A stretch of DNA of 46,900 nt, from assembly GCA_964515055.1 (NCBI GenBank), contig CAZEUG010000015.1, positions 1-46,900 on the forward strand, read 5' to 3'. Position numbers and translations under genes: made by a program. Below the pieces are notes generated by a model, which did no database searches, had not been told where the DNA came from, and saw only the letters and a list, made by a program, of their open reading frames with translations. The stretch is from QAMX01 sp964515055 (GTDB lineage: Bacteria > Bacillota > Clostridia > Oscillospirales > QAMX01). Positions 25,104 to 33,141 of the stretch are shown here, piece by piece; the first letter of the stretch is position 1, and every line of letters starts with the position of its first letter.

Positions 25104-25145
25104 ACCGAAAAAAGAAAACCGGCGGGGCATTGCCCTGCCGGTTTC
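25104..25145 (-). terminator. Attenuator hairpin in the infC leader
   Basis: On the minus strand AAACCGGC..GGGC pairs with GCCC..GCCGGTTT, followed by TCTTTTTT, 35 bases before the infC start. The promoter is about 135 bp upstream, so this terminator lies inside the leader. It fits the L20-type autoregulatory leader of Firmicutes, in which the repressor favours the terminator. A TTTTTTCAGAAG..TTTTTTCTGAAA segment just before it could form an alternative pairing. Confidence 0.85.
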
Positions 25146-25277
25146 AGAAAAAATCACTGCAAACACTTCTGAAAAAACCAAAGGAAGAAGAGCCACAGAA
25201 AAGCTGAAACGGAACGACCACCTTCGCGCAGCGCTCAGGGGTGAGGGCATGATGCACCTGCTTCAATTAACAGACAT

Positions 25278-25306
25278 AGTATAGCACAATGCTGACGCTG
25301 TGTCAA
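25278..25306 (-). promoter_or_regulatory. Promoter of infC-rpmI-rplT
   Basis: On the minus strand TTGACA (25301-25306), a 17-bp spacer and TATACT (25278-25283) with a TGC extended -10. A leader of about 200 bases precedes infC. Confidence 0.92.
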
Positions 25307-25349
25307 GGGCTTTTCTGAATCTTTCGAAGGTTTTTTGCGAAAAAATCGG

Positions 25350-26768
25350 TTAATCCTGGCGATAACGCTGTGCTCTGGCCTGTTCACGCGCTTTGCGGCG
25401 CTTGGCGCGTTTGACCTCACGGAGGATAAAGAGCGCCACGATAAAGAGCAGCAGGAGGCCGATGACAATGGCGATCAGAATCAGCAGCACGAGGAAGAAG
25501 CTCTTGAAGAACCGGCCAATACCGCTGCCGGATTTGCCGGTCGAGGCGGTGGAACTGATGCTGCCGCTCGGATCCGCGACAACGCTGCCGCTCGGATCCG
25601 TGCTGACCGGGTTATCACCGACGGGGAAATCGCTGTCCACGCGGGTTTTCAGCGGGACATTTTCCAGCAGGAGCACGGTCTGGGACGGGTTGTCCGGGTC
25701 GGTGCAGTAGATGTTGGCGGTATAGGTGCCTTCGCCGCCGACCTGAACGGCGGTCGGGACGTTGTTCGGCGAGGCGTAGCAGTTGGCGGTCAGCAGGTTG
25801 GAGCTGAGCAGGAAGGAGACGGAGTCCTCCAGATACAGCGTCAGGCTGCCGACAACGGTCTGATCCTGCAGCAGGTCGATGTGACCGAGATCACCGGCGG
25901 GCACAAAGTGCGAGGTGAAGTCGGAGAAGCCGTAATCGAAGAGCTTGGCAGTGTCGGCGTAGAGGCTGGCTTCCGTTTCAGCCTTCATGACAACGGCGAT
26001 CAGCTGGCGGCCGTCGCGCTCGGCGGTGGCCATGATGACGAACTGCGAGGCGCTGGTGTAGCCGGTCATGCCGCCGATGACGCCGTCATAGCGGTAGTCG
26101 CTGTCGCGGAGCATCAGGAAGCTGGTCGTGAGGGCTTTGGAGTCGGTGCGCTTGTTGGTCGGCTCCAGCGTATAGCTGACCTTGCCGAAGTATTGCATAA
26201 AGGAAGGCGAAGCGAGCGCCGCACGCGTAAAGAGTGCGATATCCCGTGCGGAGCTGACCTGTCCGTCTGCGCTCAGGCCGTTCGGATTCTGCAGAACGGT
26301 GGCGGTTGCGCCGAGCTCTGCCGCACGCGTGCGCAGCAGGGTCATAAACCCGTCCAGCGTGGTGCCGACGGATTCGGCGACGACGTTGGCGGCGTCATTG
26401 GCAGAGGTCATCAGCATGGCGTAGAGGCAGTCCGCCGCAGAGATCAGCTCTCCGGCAGTCAGACCGATATTTTTGACACCGGTGCCGAGCGGGGTCAGCG
26501 CCGATGACGTGACCGACAGCTTGGCGGTCGGATCGCTGATTGATTCCGAGGCGACAAGCCCGGTCAGGATTTTGACCAGACCGGCCGGAGCCAGCTGCGC
26601 GGTGGAATTTTTTTCACAGAGAATCTGTCCGGTGGCCGCGTCCATCAATATATAGTAATCCGAGCTGATGGACGGCGGAACGGCGCCAACGGGTACCCAG
26701 AGGGTGAAAGCCATCAATGCGGCCAGAACCGTCAAAACGGCACCGCGGAACCCCATTTTTTTCTTCAT
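25350..26768 (-). CDS. S11 D-Ala-D-Ala carboxypeptidase homologue with altered active site
   Basis: A 472-residue exported membrane protein. The signal segment is at 8-30, the S11 penicillin-binding fold at about 32-275, a DacF-like C-terminal beta domain after it, and a membrane helix plus basic tail near 425-472. Active enzymes use SxxK, SxN and KTG motifs. Here SxN is kept (Ser122-Ala-Asn124) but the SxxK serine is Gly63 (PAGLVK, codon GGT at 26580-26582) and KTG is MTG (Met234, codon ATG at 26067-26069). Without the nucleophile, carboxypeptidase activity is not expected; it may be a non-catalytic peptidoglycan-binding protein. GGAGGATGGGAA precedes the chosen ATG. Confidence 0.9.
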   Translation of the reverse strand: MKKKMGFRGAVLTVLAALMAFTLWVPVGAVPPSISSDYYILMDAATGQILCEKNSTAQLAPAGLVKILTGLVASESISDPTAKLSVTSSALTPLGTGVKNIGLTAGELISAADCLYAMLMTSANDAANVVAESVGTTLDGFMTLLRTRAAELGATATVLQNPNGLSADGQVSSARDIALFTRAALASPSFMQYFGKVSYTLEPTNKRTDSKALTTSFLMLRDSDYRYDGVIGGMTGYTSASQFVIMATAERDGRQLIAVVMKAETEASLYADTAKLFDYGFSDFTSHFVPAGDLGHIDLLQDQTVVGSLTLYLEDSVSFLLSSNLLTANCYASPNNVPTAVQVGGEGTYTANIYCTDPDNPSQTVLLLENVPLKTRVDSDFPVGDNPVSTDPSGSVVADPSGSISSTASTGKSGSGIGRFFKSFFLVLLILIAIVIGLLLLFIVALFILREVKRAKRRKAREQARAQRYRQD

Positions 26769-26852
26769 TTCCCATCCTCCTGTTTCCTGATACCGCCTGC
26801 GGAATGAGCCCGGATAAGCGGGGCGAAATGAGGCGGTTATTTCCTCCCTTAT

Positions 26853-26881
26853 ATTTTCCAACAAATTCGGTCATTTGTCAA
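26853..26881 (-). promoter_or_regulatory. Probable promoter of the S11 family gene
   Basis: On the minus strand TTGACA (26876-26881), a 17-bp spacer and GAAAAT (26853-26858). The -35 is perfect, the -10 imperfect. Confidence 0.55.
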
Positions 26882-26965
26882 GTCATAAATCGAAGGTTTG
26901 GCAAAAAAATTTACAGAAGATCCGGCGGTTCCCCTCAAATTTGCACGGAACCGCCCGAAAAATGA

Positions 26966-26994
26966 TTGACAAGCCCGACCGCTTGTGGTATCAT
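26966..26994 (+). promoter_or_regulatory. Promoter of the propeller-like lipoprotein gene
   Basis: TTGACA (26966-26971), a 17-bp spacer and TATCAT (26989-26994) with a TGG extended -10; 60 bases before the start codon. Confidence 0.88.
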
Positions 26995-27054
26995 GCATAC
27001 GGAAGAATGTCCCTGTGCATCATGGGCGGGGACGGCCTGAAAGGAGCGTTTGCT

Positions 27055-28266
27055 ATGCAATTCAACCATGTTCGCCGCGTTGCCGCCGCCGTCCTGGCGC
27101 TGGCTCTGCTGCTGTCGGCCTGTTCCCTCGGCGCATCGACGCCGCGCGGCGCGGGCAGCCTGGTGGCCTGGATTGGCGAGGACGGGCTGATGCTCTATCG
27201 AATGGATGACGGGACGTCGGAGCTGCTGGTTGCCGGTTCGCATCTGTCGGCTCCGGTCTTTTCGGCCGATGGCCGATATCTCTACTATCGCAACAGCTGC
27301 GATGTGTTTTGCCAGCCACTTGCCGGCGGGCGGCCGCTGCTGGCGGCGGTCAATGCCGAATATGTCGGTGAGGCGGACGGGTGCGCGGTGTTCCGGTCGC
27401 AGACGGCGGGCGTGACGCGCTATGACCCGGTGCAGGGCACGTCGTCGGTGCTGATTGAGCAGCCGACAGATGGCGTGATCGGCGATGTGACGTTTTCGCC
27501 GGATCGGAAGCGCACGGTCTATACCGTCTGCGCCACGGATGTCGGGCGGACAGAGCTGGTTTCGGTCTGCGTGACTGTGCCGGGTGCAGCTGAGCCGGAC
27601 GTCTATCCGGCGTCGCAGTATCCCGCCGGAGCCCTGCTGTACGCGCTGGCGTGGTCGCCGGACGGGAGTGTCTGCTATATGGCGGTCGGTGCGGCGGGCA
27701 GCGAGACGCAGCGACTGTACCTGTTTTCGCCGATGGACGGCTCCATGGTGCCGCTGAGCGCCGGGCGGACGTCCATGCTGCTGGCCGCTGCGGATACCGG
27801 CTGCTCCGCAAACGGCGCGGTGCTGCTGACGGAAGGGTATGCCTCGGAAAATGACCTGTACGAAAGCCCGCTCCAGGTTGATCTGACCGCCGCGAAGGCT
27901 GCCTACCTGCCGGGCGGGTATGCGCCGACGCTCGGCCTGGCGATTTCCGGAGACGGCGCGGCAGTGGCCTGGGCGCTCGATGCAGGTGACGTGACGGAGG
28001 CGGGGCTGTTTGTCCGCACGATGGAAAAGACGCTGTCGATCTGCACGGGGACGTTCTGCTGCCCGGTCTTTTCCGGCGATGGGCAGACGCTCTGGTTCCT
28101 GGAAACCACGGAGGACGCGGTCGATTTCTGCCGTTCACCCGCCAACAGCGCCGGAAAGGAGACGCTGTTTACCGGTGTTCTCCGTCCGGACGGGGTGGAG
28201 CGGAAAACGCTGCGAGATTGCTTCTGCATCTATGATACGACGCAGACGGCACAAAATACCCGATAA
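27055..28266 (+). CDS. Lipoprotein with WD40/TolB-like propeller repeats
   Basis: A 403-residue secreted lipoprotein. The signal peptide ends with the lipobox LSAC (about residue 22). The mature part carries repeated FSADGRYLYY, FSPDRKRTVY, WSPDGSVCYMA and FSGDGQTLWFLE segments, typical of beta-propeller blades in TolB/PD40-like proteins. Such propellers bind partners or ligands; no enzyme motif was seen. AAAGGAG precedes the ATG by eight bases, and longer frames would start upstream of the promoter. It is divergent from the S11 homologue and followed by nif3. Confidence 0.78.
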   Translation: MQFNHVRRVAAAVLALALLLSACSLGASTPRGAGSLVAWIGEDGLMLYRMDDGTSELLVAGSHLSAPVFSADGRYLYYRNSCDVFCQPLAGGRPLLAAVNAEYVGEADGCAVFRSQTAGVTRYDPVQGTSSVLIEQPTDGVIGDVTFSPDRKRTVYTVCATDVGRTELVSVCVTVPGAAEPDVYPASQYPAGALLYALAWSPDGSVCYMAVGAAGSETQRLYLFSPMDGSMVPLSAGRTSMLLAAADTGCSANGAVLLTEGYASENDLYESPLQVDLTAAKAAYLPGGYAPTLGLAISGDGAAVAWALDAGDVTEAGLFVRTMEKTLSICTGTFCCPVFSGDGQTLWFLETTEDAVDFCRSPANSAGKETLFTGVLRPDGVERKTLRDCFCIYDTTQTAQNTR

Positions 28267-28273
28267 AAAGTTG

Positions 28274-28302
28274 AAAAAAACTGCGTTCCGTGTGGAACGC
28301 AG
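28274..28302 (-). terminator. Intrinsic terminator facing antisense to nif3
   Basis: CTGCGTTCC (28281-28289) and GGAACGCAG (28294-28302) form a perfect stem with a 4-base loop. On the minus strand the stem is followed by seven T. It lies in the 50-bp gap before nif3, so it can stop transcripts that enter from the minus-strand gene at 29066-29656. Confidence 0.8.
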
Positions 28303-28316
28303 AAAGGATGAATTGG

Positions 28317-29078
28317 ATGAAGACGCTTGGAGATCTGTATGATACGCTGGATGCGCTTGCGCCGTTTTCGGCGGCAAGACCAACGGACAACTGCGGCATT
28401 CTGGTCGGCGGCCGCGCCATGCAGCTGCACCGAGTGCTGCTGGCGCTCGATGTGACTGCTGCCGTGATTGAGGAGGCGGCTGCGGCCGGGGCGGACTGCA
28501 TTCTTGCCCATCACCCGGTGATTTACGAACCGATTCGCGCCGTTTCCGAGCGGAATCCGGTCTATCTGGCGGCGCGGAGCAACATTGCGCTGATGGCGGC
28601 GCACACCAATCTGGACGTTGCGCCGGGCGGCGTCAATGACACCTATCTGCAGGCCATTGGCCTGAACAAAACAGGCCCGCTGCCGGGGACGGACGGATGT
28701 GCCGCGCTGGCGGAGTGTCCGCCGACACTTTCCGAGCTGTCCGCGCTGGCGGAGCGGGTCAAATGCTGTACGGGGCTGCCGACAGTTCGCGTGCTGGACG
28801 CCGGGCGGGTCATTCGCACGGCTGCGGTCTGCTGCGGCGGCGGTGCATCCTTCTTAGACTGCGCCATTCAGAGCGGGGCAGATGTGCTGATCAGCGGCGA
28901 TTTTCGCCATCACCATGCGGTGGCCGCGCAGAATGCGGGCATTTCGCTGATCGATGCGGGGCATTATGAGACGGAGCGCCTGGTGCTGGAACCGCTTGCA
29001 GGGCGGCTGGCAGAGCGGATGCCCGAGGTGGCGTTCGCAGTGGCCAAAGCGGATCGGCCGTTTTTTCAGTACCGCTGA
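28317..29078 (+). CDS. Nif3-like dinuclear metal centre protein
   Basis: A 253-residue protein of the Nif3/YqfO family, hexameric rings with a two-metal centre and unsettled function (often labelled GTP cyclohydrolase type 2). Metal ligands are visible: the HH pair in LAHHPVIYEPI near 62, AAHTNLDVAPGGVND near 95, and the C-terminal SGDFRHHHAV and LIDAGHYETE. It lacks the PII-like insert, which explains its short length. The second ATG of ATGAATTGGATG is chosen since AAAGG is nine bases away. In many Firmicutes it pairs with a TrmK methyltransferase gene, absent here. Its 3' end overlaps the convergent gene by 13 bp. Confidence 0.92.
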   Translation: MKTLGDLYDTLDALAPFSAARPTDNCGILVGGRAMQLHRVLLALDVTAAVIEEAAAAGADCILAHHPVIYEPIRAVSERNPVYLAARSNIALMAAHTNLDVAPGGVNDTYLQAIGLNKTGPLPGTDGCAALAECPPTLSELSALAERVKCCTGLPTVRVLDAGRVIRTAAVCCGGGASFLDCAIQSGADVLISGDFRHHHAVAAQNAGISLIDAGHYETERLVLEPLAGRLAERMPEVAFAVAKADRPFFQYR

Positions 29079-29656
29079 CCGGAGGACGGATGGTCGGCCT
29101 GCCGTTCCACATAGGAGAGGACGGCGGGATACAGCTCACCGCCGCGGTCGCCGTTGGTGCGGGCGGTTGCTGCGGCGCGGACGGCTGCGTCCCCGTCGCC
29201 GGAAATGAGACAGGAAAGAATCAGCTCACAGGAGAGATCGAGCTGCGGCTCCAAAAGACGGGCGTTGCGCCGGTTCAGGTAGCGGAGAAAGTCCAGATTG
29301 TCGGCCAGCGTGACGACCTTTGCGGCCAGCGCCGACGTGAATTTATCCACGCGGCCTGTGACGGTGCGCATGGCGGTGGAGACGGACATCAGCGCCCAGG
29401 AATCCACCGGCTGACTGCCGCGGGCGATGACGACACCGGGGTAGCAGCGCGCACCGGTCAGCGCATCATAGACCCGGTCAAACGCGGCAAAGCGGTAGGA
29501 AAGCGTATACTCGATCTGATCGCCGTCCATGGTGGGTTGCAGAAGAAATGCCAGGTTGCCACGGAAGCAGGCCAGACAGTTGCCGGACAGGCTCCATCCA
29601 AATGTGGCCGCGCATTCCCGAATACAAAGCTCCAGTCGTCTCAGCTTGTCAAACAT
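29066..29656 (-). CDS. Hypothetical protein
   Basis: A 196-residue protein I do not recognise. It has no signal peptide or membrane segment. The N-terminal half has mixed alpha/beta character with a CLACFRGN segment, and the C-terminal half is helical and rich in Leu, Ala and Arg (LADNLDFLRYLNRRNARLL). A good minus-strand promoter at 29708-29736 and a GGA-rich ribosome site before the ATG support this strand; the opposite frame (29090-29683) has neither. The gene is divergent from comEC and convergent with, and overlapping, nif3. Confidence 0.65.
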   Translation of the reverse strand: MFDKLRRLELCIRECAATFGWSLSGNCLACFRGNLAFLLQPTMDGDQIEYTLSYRFAAFDRVYDALTGARCYPGVVIARGSQPVDSWALMSVSTAMRTVTGRVDKFTSALAAKVVTLADNLDFLRYLNRRNARLLEPQLDLSCELILSCLISGDGDAAVRAAATARTNGDRGGELYPAVLSYVERQADHPSSGQRY

Positions 29657-29707
29657 ATTGATCTTCCGGTCCTTTCTATGTGACCAAAACTTACAGGATT
29701 CTCTTTT

Positions 29708-29736
29708 ATTGTACCATATTCAACGCCTTCGTTCAA
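29708..29736 (-). promoter_or_regulatory. Promoter of the hypothetical gene upstream of comEC
   Basis: On the minus strand TTGAAC (29731-29736), a 17-bp spacer and TACAAT (29708-29713) with a TGG extended -10. Confidence 0.8.
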
Positions 29737-29757
29737 GTCCCCAAAAGAAACGGCCAA

Positions 29758-29788
29758 CCATTTGGAACGTTTTTCCGGCTCCAAATGG
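29758..29788 (+). promoter_or_regulatory. Hairpin abutting the comEC ribosome site
   Basis: CCATTTGGA and TCCAAATGG form a 9-bp stem with a 13-base loop that ends directly before GAAAGGAG. It may modulate comEC translation; no plus-strand promoter was evident here. Confidence 0.45.
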
Positions 29789-29806
29789 GAAAGGAGATGA
29801 CAATCG

Positions 29807-32029
29807 ATGCGCCTGATGACCATTTCCGCTGCGGGTGCGCTCTGCTGTGCGCTTGCGCTCGTCTACGGCTCAGCGGACGCAATGCCATGGCTGCTGGCTG
29901 CGGCGGCGCTGTCGGCAGCGACGGCTGCTTTCGCCGGACTTCTCCACCGGAAGCGGCTGACGCGAGCAGCCGTGGCGCTTGCGTGCGGCGTGGCGGTCGT
30001 GGCCGGTTCGTTTCTGCTGCGGATGGGCTGGGTGGAGCGCGCTGCGGCGGCGTATGCGGGCGAAACGGGGGAAATGGCGTTTTCTGTGACGGAGCGGGTG
30101 CAGCTGTCCAACGGCTGGCGGCTGACGGTTCGACTCCTGGACGCGGACGGGGAAACGGTTCCCGGCGTGTCCGCGTGGCTGTATGGCCATGGCTGGTCAG
30201 CCGGACAGGTGGAGCCGGGTGATACCATCCGCGCCGAAACGCGCCTGAAGCAGACCGAACAGACGTCGGCCACATCGCGCGGCATTTTCCTGACCGGAAC
30301 GATCAGCCGGCTGAGCGGGAGAACCGCCCGAACCGGTTGGCTGGCGGCGCTGCCCGCACGGATCCGTCTGCACCTGCTGGAGCGGTCGGAGGCGGTCTTT
30401 CGGGATGGCGCACCGCTGATGAGCGCACTGCTGCTGGGGGATAAGGCCGGGTTTACCGATTCCTTTACCGATGCGGTCGCCGATGCCGGCGTGTCGCACG
30501 TGTTTGCGGTGTCCGGGATGCACCTGTCGCTGCTGGCGGGCGCAGTGCTGTTTCTGACGCGTGGTCGCCGGCGGCTGAGCCTGATGGCCATCGCCGCCAT
30601 CTGGATGTTTGCGGCGGTGACCGGGTTTCCGGCATCGGTCGTGCGGGCGGCTGTTATGCAGACGGCAATGCTGAGTGCGCCGCTCTTTGGCCGGGAACAC
30701 GACAGCCTGACGGCGCTCGCCGCCGCACTGATCGTTCTGCTCACCGTCAACCCGTTTGCTGTCGCCGATCTCGGCCTGCAGCTGTCGTTCCTCTCGGTGC
30801 TTGGTCTGCTGACGCTGGGAACGCGGATGCACCGGGCGATGATGGCTCATGTGGTGCGGATGAAGCAGGATACGCCCCTGCGCCGCGCCCGCAACCGGAT
30901 GCTGCGGTGGCTGGTGGGCGGGCTGTCCACGACGGTTTCCGCGCAGCTGCTGACACTCCCGCTGACGGCGTGGTATTTCGGGCGCATTTCGCTGATTTCC
31001 ATCCTGTCCAACCTGCTGCTGCTGTGGGCGGTGGAGCTGCTCTTCCTGGGCGGGTGGGTTGTCCTGCTGATAGCGGTTGCCTGGCTGCCGGCCGGTTCGG
31101 TCGCGGCCTGGCCGCTGATCTGGGGCTGCCGCGCCCTGCAATCGGCCATCCGGCTGCTGGCCGACATCCCCTTCGCCGTCATCGGCACGGACAGCATCTG
31201 GATGAAAGCGTGGCTGGCGCTGCTCTTTGCAGTGACGGCGGTGTGGCTGCTTCGGCGCAGCCGACGGCTTCGAATGCTGCTGGCCGGCGCGACTGCGGTT
31301 CTGCTGGCGCTTGCGTTCGGCCTGTCCAAAGCGGAGGAGGCCGCTGCCTTTTCCGTTGCGGCGCTCTCTGTCGGGCACGGGCAGTGCATCGTCGTGACAT
31401 ACGGCGGCCAGACGGTCGTGGTGGACTGCGGCTCCACCCGCTCCGGCGCGGGGACGACACTGCGAAATCATCTGCAAAGTCGAAATTTGTCGAAAATTGC
31501 GGTGCTGCTGCTGACGGCGAATGCATCGCACCATGCAAACGGCATCCCCGAGGTGCTGCCCGAAACGAAACGGCTGGTGCTGCCGGAGCAGCACGGCGAT
31601 GCGGCAATCGCAGCGGAGCTGGCGGAATGGGCAGCCGAAACCGATACGACGGTCAGCTGGCTGCAGGAGGAGGCGGTGTGGCAGGTCGGCGACCTGACCG
31701 TGACCGCCGTGGTGCCGTATGACGCACGCAAGGCGTACCGCGGCGCGGCGGCTGTGCTGGTGAGCTGTGAACGCGGCTCTGTCGCGGTGCTGGGCGATGT
31801 CTCCGACCGCGCTCTGGCGCAGCTGGCGGAGGATGCGCGGTTTCTGAATGCGGAGGCGGTGGTCTGCGCCAGACATGATGCGGCAGCCGATGGACAGGCG
31901 GAATTTCTCTTGAAATCCCGTGCCAAATATGTTATGATATCCTCAAACGGTGCAGAGCAGCTGCCGCAAAGCTCCGAAACGGCGTATATGCAGACGTCGG
32001 CGGGGACGGTGCGGCTGCGGCTCAATTGA
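29807..32029 (+). CDS. comEC: ComEC/Rec2 DNA-uptake channel protein
   Basis: A 740-residue polytopic membrane protein that forms the channel for transforming DNA. The N-terminal OB-like domain and membrane helices precede the Competence domain (about 195-470), with the family segments LLLGDKAGFTD, VSHVFAVSGMHLSLLAG and LGLQLSFLSVLGLL. The C-terminal metallo-beta-lactamase-like domain starts near 520 (LSVGHGQCIVV, VVDCGS). Its metal motif HxHxDH is replaced by AxAxHH in TANASHHANG (570-579), so nuclease activity is doubtful. It is followed 23 bp later by holA, the usual neighbour. Other competence genes are not in the window. Confidence 0.93.
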   Translation: MRLMTISAAGALCCALALVYGSADAMPWLLAAAALSAATAAFAGLLHRKRLTRAAVALACGVAVVAGSFLLRMGWVERAAAAYAGETGEMAFSVTERVQLSNGWRLTVRLLDADGETVPGVSAWLYGHGWSAGQVEPGDTIRAETRLKQTEQTSATSRGIFLTGTISRLSGRTARTGWLAALPARIRLHLLERSEAVFRDGAPLMSALLLGDKAGFTDSFTDAVADAGVSHVFAVSGMHLSLLAGAVLFLTRGRRRLSLMAIAAIWMFAAVTGFPASVVRAAVMQTAMLSAPLFGREHDSLTALAAALIVLLTVNPFAVADLGLQLSFLSVLGLLTLGTRMHRAMMAHVVRMKQDTPLRRARNRMLRWLVGGLSTTVSAQLLTLPLTAWYFGRISLISILSNLLLLWAVELLFLGGWVVLLIAVAWLPAGSVAAWPLIWGCRALQSAIRLLADIPFAVIGTDSIWMKAWLALLFAVTAVWLLRRSRRLRMLLAGATAVLLALAFGLSKAEEAAAFSVAALSVGHGQCIVVTYGGQTVVVDCGSTRSGAGTTLRNHLQSRNLSKIAVLLLTANASHHANGIPEVLPETKRLVLPEQHGDAAIAAELAEWAAETDTTVSWLQEEAVWQVGDLTVTAVVPYDARKAYRGAAAVLVSCERGSVAVLGDVSDRALAQLAEDARFLNAEAVVCARHDAAADGQAEFLLKSRAKYVMISSNGAEQLPQSSETAYMQTSAGTVRLRLN

Positions 32030-32052
32030 CGGAAGGGTGACGGAACGGACAA

Positions 32053-33087
32053 ATGGCCGTCAAACAGGAAAAAGGAGGCGCAGCCTCGCTGTCCCGCCTG
32101 AAAAAAGAACTGGCAGCCGGACAGGTCAACCGGTTTTATCTGTTCTATGGCGAGGAAGCGTATCTGCGCGAACATTATATTGGCCAGATCAAACGGCTGA
32201 TTGTCGATGCGGACGAGAGCAATTTCTGCTGTCTGACCGGCAAAGGCTGTACCCCGAAGGCGCTGGCAGAGGAAATTGAGAATTTCCCGCTGTTTGCCGA
32301 GCGGAAGATGATTCTGGTGCGCGATTATGATATTCTCTGCGCGGACGCCAAAATGGTGGCCGAGGTGGAGCCACTGCTGTCCGAGCTGCCGGAAACGGTC
32401 TGCCTGATTTTCGCCTACAGCGAAGCGGAGCCGGGCAGCGGGCGGAAAAATAAAAAGATGGAGGCCGTGGTCAACGCCTGCGCACAGCGGGTTGAGTTTG
32501 GCCGCCAGAGCCGCCGCGACCTGATTCGATGGGTCATTCGGCGGTTCGAGGCCTGCGGCAAGGGCTGCGGCGAGCGCGAGGCGGGCTATCTGCTCGACAG
32601 CTGCGGCGATTTGATGTATGCGGTTCTGCCGGAGCTGATGAAGGTCGCTTCCTATGCCAGAGAGCCGCAAATCCGGACGGAGGACATCGATGCGGTGGCA
32701 ATGCCGGTCGGCGAGGCAGTCGTTTATCGGATTACCGATGCGGTCGCCCGGAAAAACGTCGGCGAGGCGGTGACGCAGCTGGATCGGTACCTGAAGCAGG
32801 GGAATGACGAGACGGCGGCCATTCAGGTGATCGGCCGTGCCATGCGGCAGCTGTATGCGGCTTCGCTGGCCGAGGGGAAGCAGATGCCGATCGCGGAGCT
32901 GATGCAGCTGGCGAGGATTCCGAACAGCTACGCGGCGTCACGCGTTGCGGAGCAGTCCCGGCGGTTTCGCCCGGAATCGCTTCGGCGCGCCGTGATTCGC
33001 TGCTTCCGCGCAGAACAGGCGATGTTTTCCAGCGCAGCGGATCGTCAGGTGGTGCTGGAAACGCTGATTTACGAGCTGTGTATGTAA
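32053..33087 (+). CDS. holA: DNA polymerase III subunit delta
   Basis: A 344-residue clamp-loader subunit of normal length that opens the beta clamp. The N-terminal AAA+-like domain begins LKKELAAGQVNRFYLFYGEEAYLREHYI, a hallmark of HolA, with degenerate Walker motifs as usual. Domain II and the C-terminal collar follow (VARKNVGEAVTQLDRYL, then helical). The position directly after comEC is the standard Firmicute arrangement. The ribosome site (GGAAGGG, about 20 bases upstream) is weak. Confidence 0.95.
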   Translation: MAVKQEKGGAASLSRLKKELAAGQVNRFYLFYGEEAYLREHYIGQIKRLIVDADESNFCCLTGKGCTPKALAEEIENFPLFAERKMILVRDYDILCADAKMVAEVEPLLSELPETVCLIFAYSEAEPGSGRKNKKMEAVVNACAQRVEFGRQSRRDLIRWVIRRFEACGKGCGEREAGYLLDSCGDLMYAVLPELMKVASYAREPQIRTEDIDAVAMPVGEAVVYRITDAVARKNVGEAVTQLDRYLKQGNDETAAIQVIGRAMRQLYAASLAEGKQMPIAELMQLARIPNSYAASRVAEQSRRFRPESLRRAVIRCFRAEQAMFSSAADRQVVLETLIYELCM

Positions 33088-33141
33088 ATAAACGGGTGGC
33101 GTGTACCGCAACCGATTGAATGAAAAGGAGAGCAAAATTCG

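Noticed and set aside
25235..25468. Minus-strand 77-codon frame upstream of infC considered as a leader peptide
   Set aside because: It begins upstream of the infC promoter and ends within the leader, with no ribosome site and a low-complexity Ser/Arg-rich product.
29090..29683. A 197-codon plus-strand frame overlapping the hypothetical minus-strand gene
   Set aside because: It lacks a promoter and ribosome site and is Gly/Ala-rich; the minus-strand gene has both signals.
30197..31876. A 559-codon minus-strand frame opposite comEC
   Set aside because: Gln/Arg/His-rich low-complexity translation, a mirror of comEC codon usage.
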